DNA of 23,866 bases from NCBI GenBank assembly GCA_050186335.1, contig JBFWYO010000075.1, positions 1 through 23,866 of the forward strand. Reading direction: 5' to 3'. Made by a program: the position numbers and the translations under genes. The first letter of the stretch is position 1; each line of letters begins with the position of its first letter. The notes beneath the pieces were generated by a model, which made no database searches, was not told where the DNA came from, and saw only the letters and a list, made by a program, of their open reading frames with translations. Positions 14,701 through 21,445 of the stretch are shown here, one piece after another. Origin of the DNA: JBFWYO01 sp050186335. Lineage in GTDB: Bacteria > Pseudomonadota > Alphaproteobacteria > Bin65.

Positions 14701-15924
14701 ATGATCGACGCCATCAGCGTCCGCTCGTCCGACGAGGTCGCGGCCGCGATACAGGCGGCCAACGCGGCGCGCGCGCCGGTCGAGATCGTGGCCGGCGGTA
14801 CCAAGCGCGGCTTCGGCCGGCCGGTGCAGGCGGCGCGCACGTTGGATATGTCGGCGCTGTCCGGGATCACGATGTACGAGTCCGACGAACTGGTGCTGAG
14901 TGCGCGCGCCGGGACGAAACTGGCCGAGATCCGCCGCGCGCTCGAGGCGCAAAACCAGCTGCTCGCGTTCGAGCCGCCGGATCTCGGGCCGCTGCTCGGC
15001 GCGGGATCGGCGCTGCAGACGATCGGCGGCGTATTGGCGTGCAATCTTTCGGGCTCGCGGCGCATCAAGGCCGGTGCGGCGCGCGATCATTTTTTGGGCC
15101 TCAGCGCGGTCAGCGGCCGCGGCGAGCAGTTCAAATCCGGCGGGCGGGTGATGAAAAACGTCACCGGCTACGATCTGCCGAAGCTGCTGGCCGGCTCGTT
15201 CGGCACGCTGGCGGTGATGACCGACGTGACGCTGAAGGTGCTGCCGGCGCCGGAAAAGACGCGCACCGTGCTGGCCTACGGACTGCGCGACGATGCCGCG
15301 ATCGCCGCGATGAGCGATGCGCTGAACAGCCCGTACGACGTTTCGGGTGCCGCGCACCTGCCGCCCGCGATCGCCGCGCGGTCGGCAGTGGATTATGTGC
15401 GGACGGCCGGGAAATCGGTCACCGCGCTGCGCGTCGAGGGCCCCGCCAAGTCGGTCGAGGCGCGCTGCGCCGCCTTGCGTGGCATGCTTTCGTCGCGCGG
15501 GCCGACGGAGGAGCTGCACCGCGCCAATTCGGCCGCGTTGTGGGCCGAGGTGACCAACGCCGGCCCGTTCGTCGGCGACGCGGCGCGCCATGTCTGGCGC
15601 GTGTCGGTGCCGCCTTCCGCGGGTGCACGCGTCGCCGCCCGCGTCGTGGCGGCGCTGCGCGCGGAGCATTATTTCGATTGGGGCGGCGGCCTGATCTGGC
15701 TTGCGCTGCCGCCCGCGGACGATGCCGGCGCGGTTGTGCTGCGCGCCGCGCTGGGCGACGGCGGCGGCCACGGCACGCTGGTGCGCGCGCCGGCCCAGGT
15801 GCGCGCGGTGGTGCCGGTGTTCCAGCCCGCGGCACCGGCGCTGGCCGCCTTGTCGGCGCGCGTGAAGGCGGCGTTCGATCCGCTCGGCATCCTCAATCCG
15901 GGCCGCATGACGGCGGGCGGCTGA
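14701..15924 (+). CDS. glcE: Glycolate oxidase subunit GlcE
   Basis: A 407-residue FAD-binding subunit of glycolate oxidase. The PCMH-type flavin fold shows AGGTKRGFGRP (31-41), EPPDLGPLLGAGSALQTIGG (91-110) and SGGRVMKNVTGYDLPKLLAG (146-165) then SFGTLAVMTDVTLKV, which are the GlcE hallmarks; the metal-site histidines of GlcD are absent, as expected. The C terminus ends FDPLGILNPGRM. It is longer than E. coli GlcE (350), with the extra length in the Ala-rich C-terminal half. ATG 14701 lies 33 bp after glcD and 4 bp separate its stop from glcF. Confidence 0.94.
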   Translation: MIDAISVRSSDEVAAAIQAANAARAPVEIVAGGTKRGFGRPVQAARTLDMSALSGITMYESDELVLSARAGTKLAEIRRALEAQNQLLAFEPPDLGPLLGAGSALQTIGGVLACNLSGSRRIKAGAARDHFLGLSAVSGRGEQFKSGGRVMKNVTGYDLPKLLAGSFGTLAVMTDVTLKVLPAPEKTRTVLAYGLRDDAAIAAMSDALNSPYDVSGAAHLPPAIAARSAVDYVRTAGKSVTALRVEGPAKSVEARCAALRGMLSSRGPTEELHRANSAALWAEVTNAGPFVGDAARHVWRVSVPPSAGARVAARVVAALRAEHYFDWGGGLIWLALPPADDAGAVVLRAALGDGGGHGTLVRAPAQVRAVVPVFQPAAPALAALSARVKAAFDPLGILNPGRMTAGG

Positions 15925-15928
15925 ACCC

Positions 15929-17218
15929 ATGCAGACCAATTTCAGCCTGGCGCAACTGGCCGATCCCGACCTCAACGAAGCGGAGAAGATCCTGCGCGCC
16001 TGCGTGCATTGCGGGTTCTGCACTGCGACGTGCCCGACCTATGTGTTGTTGGGCGACGAATTGGACAGCCCGCGCGGGCGCATCTACCTGATCAAGGACA
16101 TGCTGGAGAACGACCGTCCGGCCAACGACCGGGTGGTGCGCCATGTCGATCGCTGCCTGTCGTGCCTGTCGTGCATGACGACCTGCCCGTCCGGCGTGCA
16201 CTACATGCACCTGATCGATCACGCGCGCGCGCATGTCGAGGCAACCTACACGCGGCCGCTCGGCCAGCGCTGGCTGCGCGCGCTGATCGCCGCGATCCTG
16301 CCGAAGCCGACGCGGTTCCGCGTGGCGCTGCTCGGCGCGTCGCTGGCGCGTCCGTTCGCCTTTCTGCTGCCGCGCCAGTTGCGCGCGATGCTGCGCGTGG
16401 TGCCGCGGCGTCTGCCCGGCCCGTCACCGGTCGATCGGCCGCAGTGCTTTCCGGCCCAGGGCGCGCGGCGCAAGCGCGTGGCGCTGCTGTCGGGCTGCGT
16501 GCAGCAGGCGCTCGATACCGACATCAACGAGGCGACCGTCCGGCTGCTTACGCGCCTCGGCTGCGAGGTCGTGGTCGCGCGCGGCGCCGGCTGCTGCGGC
16601 GGCCTGGTGCATCACATGGGCCGGACCGAGGCCGCGCACGCGCAGGCGCGGCGCACCATCGACGCCTGGAGCCGCGAGGCCGACGGCGCCGGGCTGGATG
16701 CGATCGTGATCAACACTTCCGGCTGCGGGACGACGATCAAGGATTACGGCTTCATGTTCCGCGCCGAGCCGGAATACGCGGAAAAGGCCGCGCGCATCTC
16801 GGCGCTCGCGCGCGACGTGACCGAACTGGTCGATGAACTGGGCCTGGCCGACGCGCGCGCGCCGGAGCCGCTGGCCGTCGCCTATCACGCGGCCTGCTCG
16901 CTGCAGCACGGCCAGAAAATCACGGCGGCGCCCAAGCGACTCCTGGCGCAGGCGGGTTTCGCCGTGCGCGAGGTGCCGGAGGCGCATCTGTGCTGCGGCT
17001 CGGCCGGCACTTATAACCTGTTGCAGCCGGCGCTGGCTGGACAATTGGGCGCGCGCAAGGTCGCCAACATCGAGAGCACCGCGCCGGATGTCGTCGCCGC
17101 CGGCAATATCGGCTGCATGCTGCAGATCGGGCAGGGCACGGAGCTCCCGGTCGTCCACACGGTCGAACTGCTCGATTGGGCGACCGGCGGGCCGAAGCCG
17201 GCGAAGCTCGCGCGGTAG
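15929..17218 (+). CDS. glcF: Glycolate oxidase iron-sulfur subunit GlcF
   Basis: A 429-residue electron-transfer subunit. Two 4Fe-4S motifs are complete: CVHCGFCTATCP (C25, C28, C31, C35) and CLSCLSCMTTCP (C76, C79, C82, C86). Two CCG domains follow, with SGCVQQ...GAGCCGG (C190, C222, C223) and YHAACSLQHG...HLCCGSAGTYN (C323, C355, C356), which are thought to bind a further cluster or contact the quinone. Length equals the family norm (about 410-440). ATG 15929 lies 4 bp after glcE. It is the last gene of the operon; the terminator at 17276-17299 lies downstream. No glc regulator gene is adjacent. Confidence 0.95.
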   Translation: MQTNFSLAQLADPDLNEAEKILRACVHCGFCTATCPTYVLLGDELDSPRGRIYLIKDMLENDRPANDRVVRHVDRCLSCLSCMTTCPSGVHYMHLIDHARAHVEATYTRPLGQRWLRALIAAILPKPTRFRVALLGASLARPFAFLLPRQLRAMLRVVPRRLPGPSPVDRPQCFPAQGARRKRVALLSGCVQQALDTDINEATVRLLTRLGCEVVVARGAGCCGGLVHHMGRTEAAHAQARRTIDAWSREADGAGLDAIVINTSGCGTTIKDYGFMFRAEPEYAEKAARISALARDVTELVDELGLADARAPEPLAVAYHAACSLQHGQKITAAPKRLLAQAGFAVREVPEAHLCCGSAGTYNLLQPALAGQLGARKVANIESTAPDVVAAGNIGCMLQIGQGTELPVVHTVELLDWATGGPKPAKLAR

Positions 17219-17275
17219 TTTGGCCGGATCGGCGCGCCATAACGGCAAAGCGTAGCGGCAAAAGAACAAAAGAAA

Positions 17276-17299
17276 AGGGGCGCTCCGAAGAGCGCCCCT
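17276..17299. terminator. Bidirectional intrinsic terminator (glcF / outer-membrane protein gene)
   Basis: AGGGGCGCTC (17276-17285) and GAGCGCCCCT (17290-17299) make a perfect 10-bp stem. On the plus strand the loop is CGAA and CTTTGT follows; on the minus strand the loop is the extra-stable TTCG and the stem is followed by TTTTCTTTTGTTCTTTT. It is therefore strongest for the minus-strand gene ending at 17324 and usable for glcF. Confidence 0.88.
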
Positions 17300-17323
17300 C
17301 TTTGTCTGTGCCTCGGCGGGAAG

Positions 17324-18748
17324 CTACTTGCCGAAGTAGTACTTCACCGACGCGAGCAGCGAGTGGTTGAAGTATGCGCCGTGATCGAACTTCGCCGTCA
17401 GGCTGGCATTGATCGGGCCGCTGGCTTCGAAGATCTTGGCCTTGAACGTCGGGTCGAGCGTGCCGTGGAACTTGTATTCCACGCCGACCGCGAAGTCGTT
17501 CCACACGAAGTACTGCACGCCGGCCATCGCCTGGTAGGCGAACACGTAGCGGGTGTCGCTGCCGAGATCGGTGGTTCCACCGAACGCCGCGGCTTTCAGG
17601 TCGGCCGAGATGATCGACACGCCGACGCCGCCGCCGATGTACGGGCGCCATTTCTGGTTGATGCGGAAATCCCAGTACACGTTGCCCATCGCGGCAACCG
17701 ACGTGATGTTCGAGTAGGCGATCGTGTTCGTCGTGATGCCGAAGATGCTGATATTGTAGTCCTGACGGTTGCTGCGGTAGGTGACTTCGCCTTCAACCCG
17801 CAGGCCCATCGGCCACGCGAAACCGACCACGCCGCCGATGGCGTAGCCCGTGCGCGCGCTGGCGCCGATGCTGAACGGCGGCAGCGCCGGAATGACGAAG
17901 CCGGTCGATTCGAGCCCGAGGTCGAACGAATTGCTGTGCTGGAAGTTCACGCCGCCCTGCAGACCGACGTACCAGCCTTGCGCCCAATGCAGCGGGTTGG
18001 CCGGCGCGACCGTATCGACCTTGTAGTCGCCGTTGAACGAGTACTTGGCTGTCAGCAGCAGCGCGTGGCTGTAAATGTTGCGGTTGTTCAGCGTCGTGGT
18101 CGCCAGCCCGGCTGTGAAGTTGCTGACATCCCAATCCGGGCCGAGCACGCCGAAGAAGCGATATTCGAAGCCCACCATGACGTTCGGCGTGACCGGGAAA
18201 TTGACGCCCGCCATCGCCTGGAAGGCGAATGTGACGTCGTCCGAATTGACGCTGGCGCCGATCAGGCCGCTCTTGATGTGCAGGGTCGATTGCGCCGCGC
18301 CGATGCCGACGCCGACATACGGCCGCAGACGCCAGACGCGGAAATCGTAATACGCGTTGATCATGCCCGAGATGGTCTGCACCGAGCCGTCGACGGTCAC
18401 GCCGATGTTGATGCCGCCGGTCGGAATGCCGGGGTTGGTGATGCTCGCGCTGGCGAAGTTGAAATTGTTGCGACGCCACGCGGCTTCGCCTTCGACGCGC
18501 AGACCCCAATCCCACGACCAACCGATGACGCCGCCGACGGCCGCGCCGGTCGTGGTCGGATCGAAGCTGTAGCTGACGCCCGTGTTGGGGGGCAGCAGCG
18601 CCGTGTTGAGATTGCCCTTGGTGTCGCTGAACATCAGGTTCGCGCCACCAAATAAGCCCAAATAGAACCCGTCTGCCTGCGCACTTACCGCCGGCGCACC
18701 GATAATTGCCGCCACGCCGATCGCGAGGCCTGCTTTCTTAAGGTTCAT
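17324..18748 (-). CDS. Outer-membrane protein with two tandem beta-barrel domains
   Basis: A 474-residue exported protein. ATG 18748 (MNLKKAG) has GGGGAG upstream; signal peptide residues 1-25 end VSAQA. The mature chain is an internal duplication: domain 1 (about 27-240) and domain 2 (about 258-474). Matching blocks are GFYLGLFGGANL/GWYVGLQGGVNF, GGVIGWSWDWGLRVEGEAAW/GGVVGFAWPMGLRVEGEVTY, YYDFRVWRLRPYVGVGIG/YWDFRINQKWRPYIGGGVG, TFAFQAMAGVNFPV/VFAYQAMAGVQYFV, GFEYRFFG/GVEYKFHG and LLTAKYSF/LASVKYYF. Each half resembles the 8-stranded barrel of opacity/OmpA-like porin-family proteins. Two side-by-side barrels, or one 16-strand barrel, are possible. The chain ends YYFGK, near but not at the usual terminal aromatic residue. 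Role unknown; probably structural or a pore. Confidence 0.85.
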   Translation of the reverse strand: MNLKKAGLAIGVAAIIGAPAVSAQADGFYLGLFGGANLMFSDTKGNLNTALLPPNTGVSYSFDPTTTGAAVGGVIGWSWDWGLRVEGEAAWRRNNFNFASASITNPGIPTGGINIGVTVDGSVQTISGMINAYYDFRVWRLRPYVGVGIGAAQSTLHIKSGLIGASVNSDDVTFAFQAMAGVNFPVTPNVMVGFEYRFFGVLGPDWDVSNFTAGLATTTLNNRNIYSHALLLTAKYSFNGDYKVDTVAPANPLHWAQGWYVGLQGGVNFQHSNSFDLGLESTGFVIPALPPFSIGASARTGYAIGGVVGFAWPMGLRVEGEVTYRSNRQDYNISIFGITTNTIAYSNITSVAAMGNVYWDFRINQKWRPYIGGGVGVSIISADLKAAAFGGTTDLGSDTRYVFAYQAMAGVQYFVWNDFAVGVEYKFHGTLDPTFKAKIFEASGPINASLTAKFDHGAYFNHSLLASVKYYFGK

Positions 18749-18792
18749 TAGAGATGCTCCCCTGACGTTTTGAACTCGTACCACGTAAACTT

Positions 18793-18821
18793 CCCATAAG
18801 CTGGCGATGAACCCAGCTCAA
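18793..18821 (-). promoter_or_regulatory. Candidate promoter of the outer-membrane protein gene
   Basis: On the minus strand TTGAGC (18816-18821) and TATGGG (18793-18798) are 17 bp apart, with a leader of roughly 40 nt to the ATG at 18748. An inverted repeat lies directly upstream of the -35. Confidence 0.4.
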
Positions 18822-18825
18822 CTGC

Positions 18826-18847
18826 GCGGAATGTAACGGGATTCCGC
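18826..18847. promoter_or_regulatory. Inverted repeat upstream of the outer-membrane protein promoter
   Basis: GCGGAAT (18826-18832) and ATTCCGC (18841-18847) are perfect 7-bp arms with an 8-bp spacer, 22 bp overall, abutting the candidate -35. This geometry suits a dimeric transcription factor. A second, weaker repeat (TGTTGC 18895-18900 and GCAACA 18907-18912) lies about 50 bp further up. Confidence 0.4.
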
Positions 18848-19153
18848 CGATTTCTGAACCGTTAATTGGTTACCGGCAGTTGAATTTTGCCACATGTTGC
18901 GTATTTGCAACAGCAGTCGCCGCGACGGACATCGTATGCGGCCGGCACCCGTTCATTAATTGATTGTGTTTATTCATGTTTGTCCGCCGCCCTGGGTATC
19001 GGTAGATGGTTGCGACAACAATGAATCGCCGCCGCACCCGCCGGCGAAAATCGCCCCCTAAACGATGAATTCCGATCCAGCGGAGTCCGCCCACGTCAGG
19101 TTGCCCGCCGGCAGCGTCGCGCCGGAGTCGCGCGCCCGTGAACCGGAATTGAT

Positions 19154-19183
19154 TTGTTCGCCGCGGCCCCGCGTGAATAGACT
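19154..19183 (+). promoter_or_regulatory. Weak candidate promoter for the msrP-like gene
   Basis: TTGTTC (19154-19159) and TAGACT (19178-19183) are 18 bp apart, about 25 bp before the ATG at 19208. The match is modest and an alternative sigma factor could be used instead. Confidence 0.3.
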
Positions 19184-19207
19184 CAGCTTTAAACCGGAGG
19201 CTGCCCC

Positions 19208-20206
19208 ATGCTGATCAAGATCAAGCGCGGATGGGAAAAACCCGAATCCGCCGTCACGCCCGAGCCAATATTTCGCGATCGCCGCCGCCTCGTGCAGGCG
19301 ATGGGGCTCGGCGCGATCGCCTTCGGCGCGGCGCCCCTGCTCGCCGCCTGCGACGATGCGGGCACCGCCGCCAAGAAAGCCCAGGCCGCCGTGCCGGACG
19401 ATCCGTCCAAGGGCCTGTATCCCGCGAAGCGCAACGATAAATACAAGGCACCGCGCGCGCTCACCGAAGAGAAGCACGCGACGACCTACAACAACTTTTA
19501 CGAATACGGCACCAGCAAGCGCATTCACGAGGAGGCGCAGGCGCTGAAGATCCGGCCGTGGACGGTGGCGATCGACGGGCTGGTCGAAAAGCCGATGAGC
19601 CTTGCGATCGACGACTTGCTCAAGATGGTGCAGCTTGAAGAACGCATCTATGCGCATCGCTGCGTCGAGGCGTGGTCGATGGTCGTCCCCTGGACCGGGT
19701 TCCCGGTCAAGGCGCTGATCGACATCGCCAAACCGAAAAGCGAAGCGAAGTATCTGCGCATGGAAACCTTCAACGACGCCAAGATGGCGCCCGGCCAGCG
19801 GCAGAGCTGGTATCCGTGGCCGTACGTCGAAGGCCTGACCATGGCGGAAGCGCAGAACGAATTGGCGTTCCTGGTGACCGGAATCTACGGCAAGCCGGTG
19901 CCGCCGCAGAACGGCGCGCCGTTGCGCCTGGCCACGCCGTGGAAGTACGGCTTCAAGTCGGTCAAATCGATCGTGCGCTTCAGCTTCACCGACAAGCGGC
20001 CGGTGTCGTTCTGGGAAGCGCTGCAGGCGAGCGAGTACGGCTTCTGGGCCAACGTCAACCCGGCGGTTCCGCATCCGCGCTGGAGCCAGGCACAGGAACA
20101 GGTGCTCGGCACCGGCACCGTGGCGCCGACGGTGATCTGGAACGGCTACGGCGAGTATGTCGCCGACATGTACAAGGACATGAAGGGCGAGAAGCTGTTC
20201 ATGTGA
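19208..20206 (+). CDS. msrP: MsrP-like periplasmic methionine sulfoxide reductase catalytic subunit
   Basis: A 332-residue molybdenum (sulfite-oxidase fold) enzyme that reduces methionine sulfoxide in periplasmic proteins. Family signatures are IRPWTVAIDGLVEKP (115-129) and AHRCVEAWSMVVPWTGFPVK (149-168), where C152 is the expected molybdenum ligand; SWYPWPYVEGLTMAEAQNEL (200-219) and KYGFKSVKSI (246-255) follow. The N terminus carries a twin-arginine type signal (R25-R27 then LVQAMGLGAIAFG) for export with cofactor already inserted. Length matches E. coli MsrP (334). ATG 19208 follows CGGAGG. The usual heme partner msrQ is not beside it; a diheme cytochrome gene lies 131 bp downstream instead. 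Confidence 0.92.
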   Translation: MLIKIKRGWEKPESAVTPEPIFRDRRRLVQAMGLGAIAFGAAPLLAACDDAGTAAKKAQAAVPDDPSKGLYPAKRNDKYKAPRALTEEKHATTYNNFYEYGTSKRIHEEAQALKIRPWTVAIDGLVEKPMSLAIDDLLKMVQLEERIYAHRCVEAWSMVVPWTGFPVKALIDIAKPKSEAKYLRMETFNDAKMAPGQRQSWYPWPYVEGLTMAEAQNELAFLVTGIYGKPVPPQNGAPLRLATPWKYGFKSVKSIVRFSFTDKRPVSFWEALQASEYGFWANVNPAVPHPRWSQAQEQVLGTGTVAPTVIWNGYGEYVADMYKDMKGEKLFM

Positions 20207-20210
20207 CCGT

Positions 20211-20250
20211 GCGCGGGCGTGCGGGCCTGGGACAGGCGCTTGCCCCGCGC
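20211..20250 (+). other. Compound GC hairpin after msrP
   Basis: Imperfect arms GCGCGGGC (from 20211) and GCCCCGCGC (to 20250) enclose a small hairpin GCCTG GGA CAGGC. No U-tract follows directly. It may reduce read-through from msrP into the cytochrome gene or stabilise the msrP message. Confidence 0.35.
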
Positions 20251-20337
20251 GCGCCCCTTGAAATATCGATGCCGAACGTTGACTCTTCCAGGCGCGCCGA
20301 AGCGACGTTGAAGCGCGCATCAGGGGAGAGACGCCGC

Positions 20338-20937
20338 ATGCCGAGCTTTCCGTGGCCGGTCAATCGCGCGATCGGTCGTTACGCGGCGGTCCTGATCGCC
20401 GTCGGACTGGGTCTGCTCGTCGGCCTCGGCGCGGTCGCCGAAACCCCGCCGCCCAACTCACCGGCGGTCGCCGCGTTTGAAAAGATCGCCGCCGTGCTGC
20501 AGCATCCGCGTTGCGAGAACTGCCATCAGAAAGAGGCGCCGTTGCAGACCGACGCCGGCCGCGTACATATACCGCGCGTCACGCGTGGCACCGACAATCT
20601 GGGGGTCGGCGCCATGCGTTGCGCCAATTGCCATCGCGACGAGAACAACGCCGCGTCCAATGTTCCGGGCGCGCCGCAATGGCAGATGGCGCCGCGGTCG
20701 ATGAGCTGGACGGAGCTGTCGGTGCCGGAGATCTGTCGCGCGCTGAAAGACAAGAGCCTCAACGGCAATCGCGATCTCGCCGCGATCGTCGATCACGTCA
20801 CGAACGATAAGCTGTTGCGGTGGGCCTGGAGCCCGGGCGGCAAACGTGCGGTCCCGCCGATCGGTCACCAGGAATTCGTCGACCTGATCCGCGTTTGGGT
20901 CGCGGGCGGCGGCGAATGTCCGCCGGGAAGCCGTTAG
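20338..20937 (+). CDS. Diheme cytochrome c, isoquinoline 1-oxidoreductase-associated
   Basis: A 199-residue exported c-type cytochrome. An N-terminal hydrophobic segment (about 15-34, ending GAVAE) is followed by two heme-binding motifs, CENCH (59-63) in VLQHPRCENCH and CANCH (95-99) in GVGAMRCANCH. Two further cysteines (C133, C194) could form a disulfide. The pattern APQWQMAPRSMSW plus EICRALKDKSLNGNRDL matches small cytochromes encoded beside isoquinoline oxidoreductase-type enzymes. It would take electrons from the hydroxylase encoded just downstream. ATG 20338 has the strong ribosome site AGGGGAGA; an in-frame ATG at 20269 would add 23 polar residues before the signal and is less likely. 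Confidence 0.88.
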   Translation: MPSFPWPVNRAIGRYAAVLIAVGLGLLVGLGAVAETPPPNSPAVAAFEKIAAVLQHPRCENCHQKEAPLQTDAGRVHIPRVTRGTDNLGVGAMRCANCHRDENNAASNVPGAPQWQMAPRSMSWTELSVPEICRALKDKSLNGNRDLAAIVDHVTNDKLLRWAWSPGGKRAVPPIGHQEFVDLIRVWVAGGGECPPGSR

Positions 20938-20978
20938 ATCTCCGTGCCTGTACGCCTCCGCCAACCGCGAGCGCATTG

Positions 20979-21434
20979 ATGATCGAACTCACCGTCAACG
21001 GCAAGCTGCATCGGGTCGATGCCGAACCGGACATGCCGCTCCTGTGGGCGTTGCGCGACAAACTCGACATGACCGGCACCAAGTTCGGCTGCGGACGCGC
21101 CCAGTGCGGCGCCTGCACGGTTCATGTCGCCGGCCAGGCGGTGCGCGCGTGCTCGATCTCGATTGCGGATGCCGCCAAGTATCAAGTCACCACCATCGAA
21201 GGCGCATCGGGGCGGATCACCGAGGCCGTGCGCAAGGCCTGGCGCGATCTCGACGTCGTGCAATGCGGCTATTGTCAATCCGGCCAGATCATGTCCGCAA
21301 TCGCGCTGCTCGCCGACAACAAGACGCCCAGCGACGCCGACATCGACGTGGCGATGAATGGCAATATCTGTCGATGCGGAACCTATGTCCGCATCCGCAA
21401 GGCGATTCACGAAGCCGCCAAGGCTCTGGCGTGA
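20979..21434 (+). CDS. [2Fe-2S] subunit of isoquinoline 1-oxidoreductase-type molybdenum hydroxylase
   Basis: A 151-residue iron-sulfur subunit (IorA type, xanthine oxidase family). The plant-type cluster motif is CGRAQCGACTVHVAGQAVRAC (C38, C43, C46, C58) and the second cluster uses CGYCQSGQIM (C96, C99) and ICRCGTY (C131, C133). It passes electrons from the molybdenum centre to the cytochrome. It has no signal peptide; in this family it is exported as a passenger of the large subunit. Start ATG 20979 follows a weak GCGAG site; 41 bp separate it from the cytochrome gene and 11 bp from the large subunit gene. Confidence 0.93.
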   Translation: MIELTVNGKLHRVDAEPDMPLLWALRDKLDMTGTKFGCGRAQCGACTVHVAGQAVRACSISIADAAKYQVTTIEGASGRITEAVRKAWRDLDVVQCGYCQSGQIMSAIALLADNKTPSDADIDVAMNGNICRCGTYVRIRKAIHEAAKALA

Positions 21435-21445
21435 AGGGGCGGATC

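Larger units (their letters stand above)
18749..19207. other. 459-bp divergent intergenic region
   Basis: This gap separates the minus-strand outer-membrane protein gene from the plus-strand msrP-like gene. It is more AT-rich than its surroundings in the middle (about 18850-19010), as expected of regulatory DNA. It holds the candidate promoters and inverted repeats listed separately. I see no supported gene; a minus-strand open frame across 18870-19094 has no recognisable content. Confidence 0.6.

Noticed and set aside
13111..16023. 970-codon minus-strand open frame across glcD and glcE
   Set aside because: Antisense of two clear enzymes whose motifs are intact on the plus strand; the translation is low-complexity Arg/Ala/His-rich.
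17363..18655. 430-codon plus-strand open frame opposite the outer-membrane protein
   Set aside because: The minus-strand product has a signal peptide, a ribosome site and an internal beta-barrel duplication; the plus-strand translation is a composition artefact.
18870..19094. 74-codon minus-strand open frame in the intergenic region
   Set aside because: No good ribosome site, no recognisable content, and it lies in regulatory AT-richer DNA.
20269..20337. Upstream ATG for the diheme cytochrome
   Set aside because: It would add 23 polar residues before the export signal, while the ATG at 20338 has a strong ribosome site at normal spacing.
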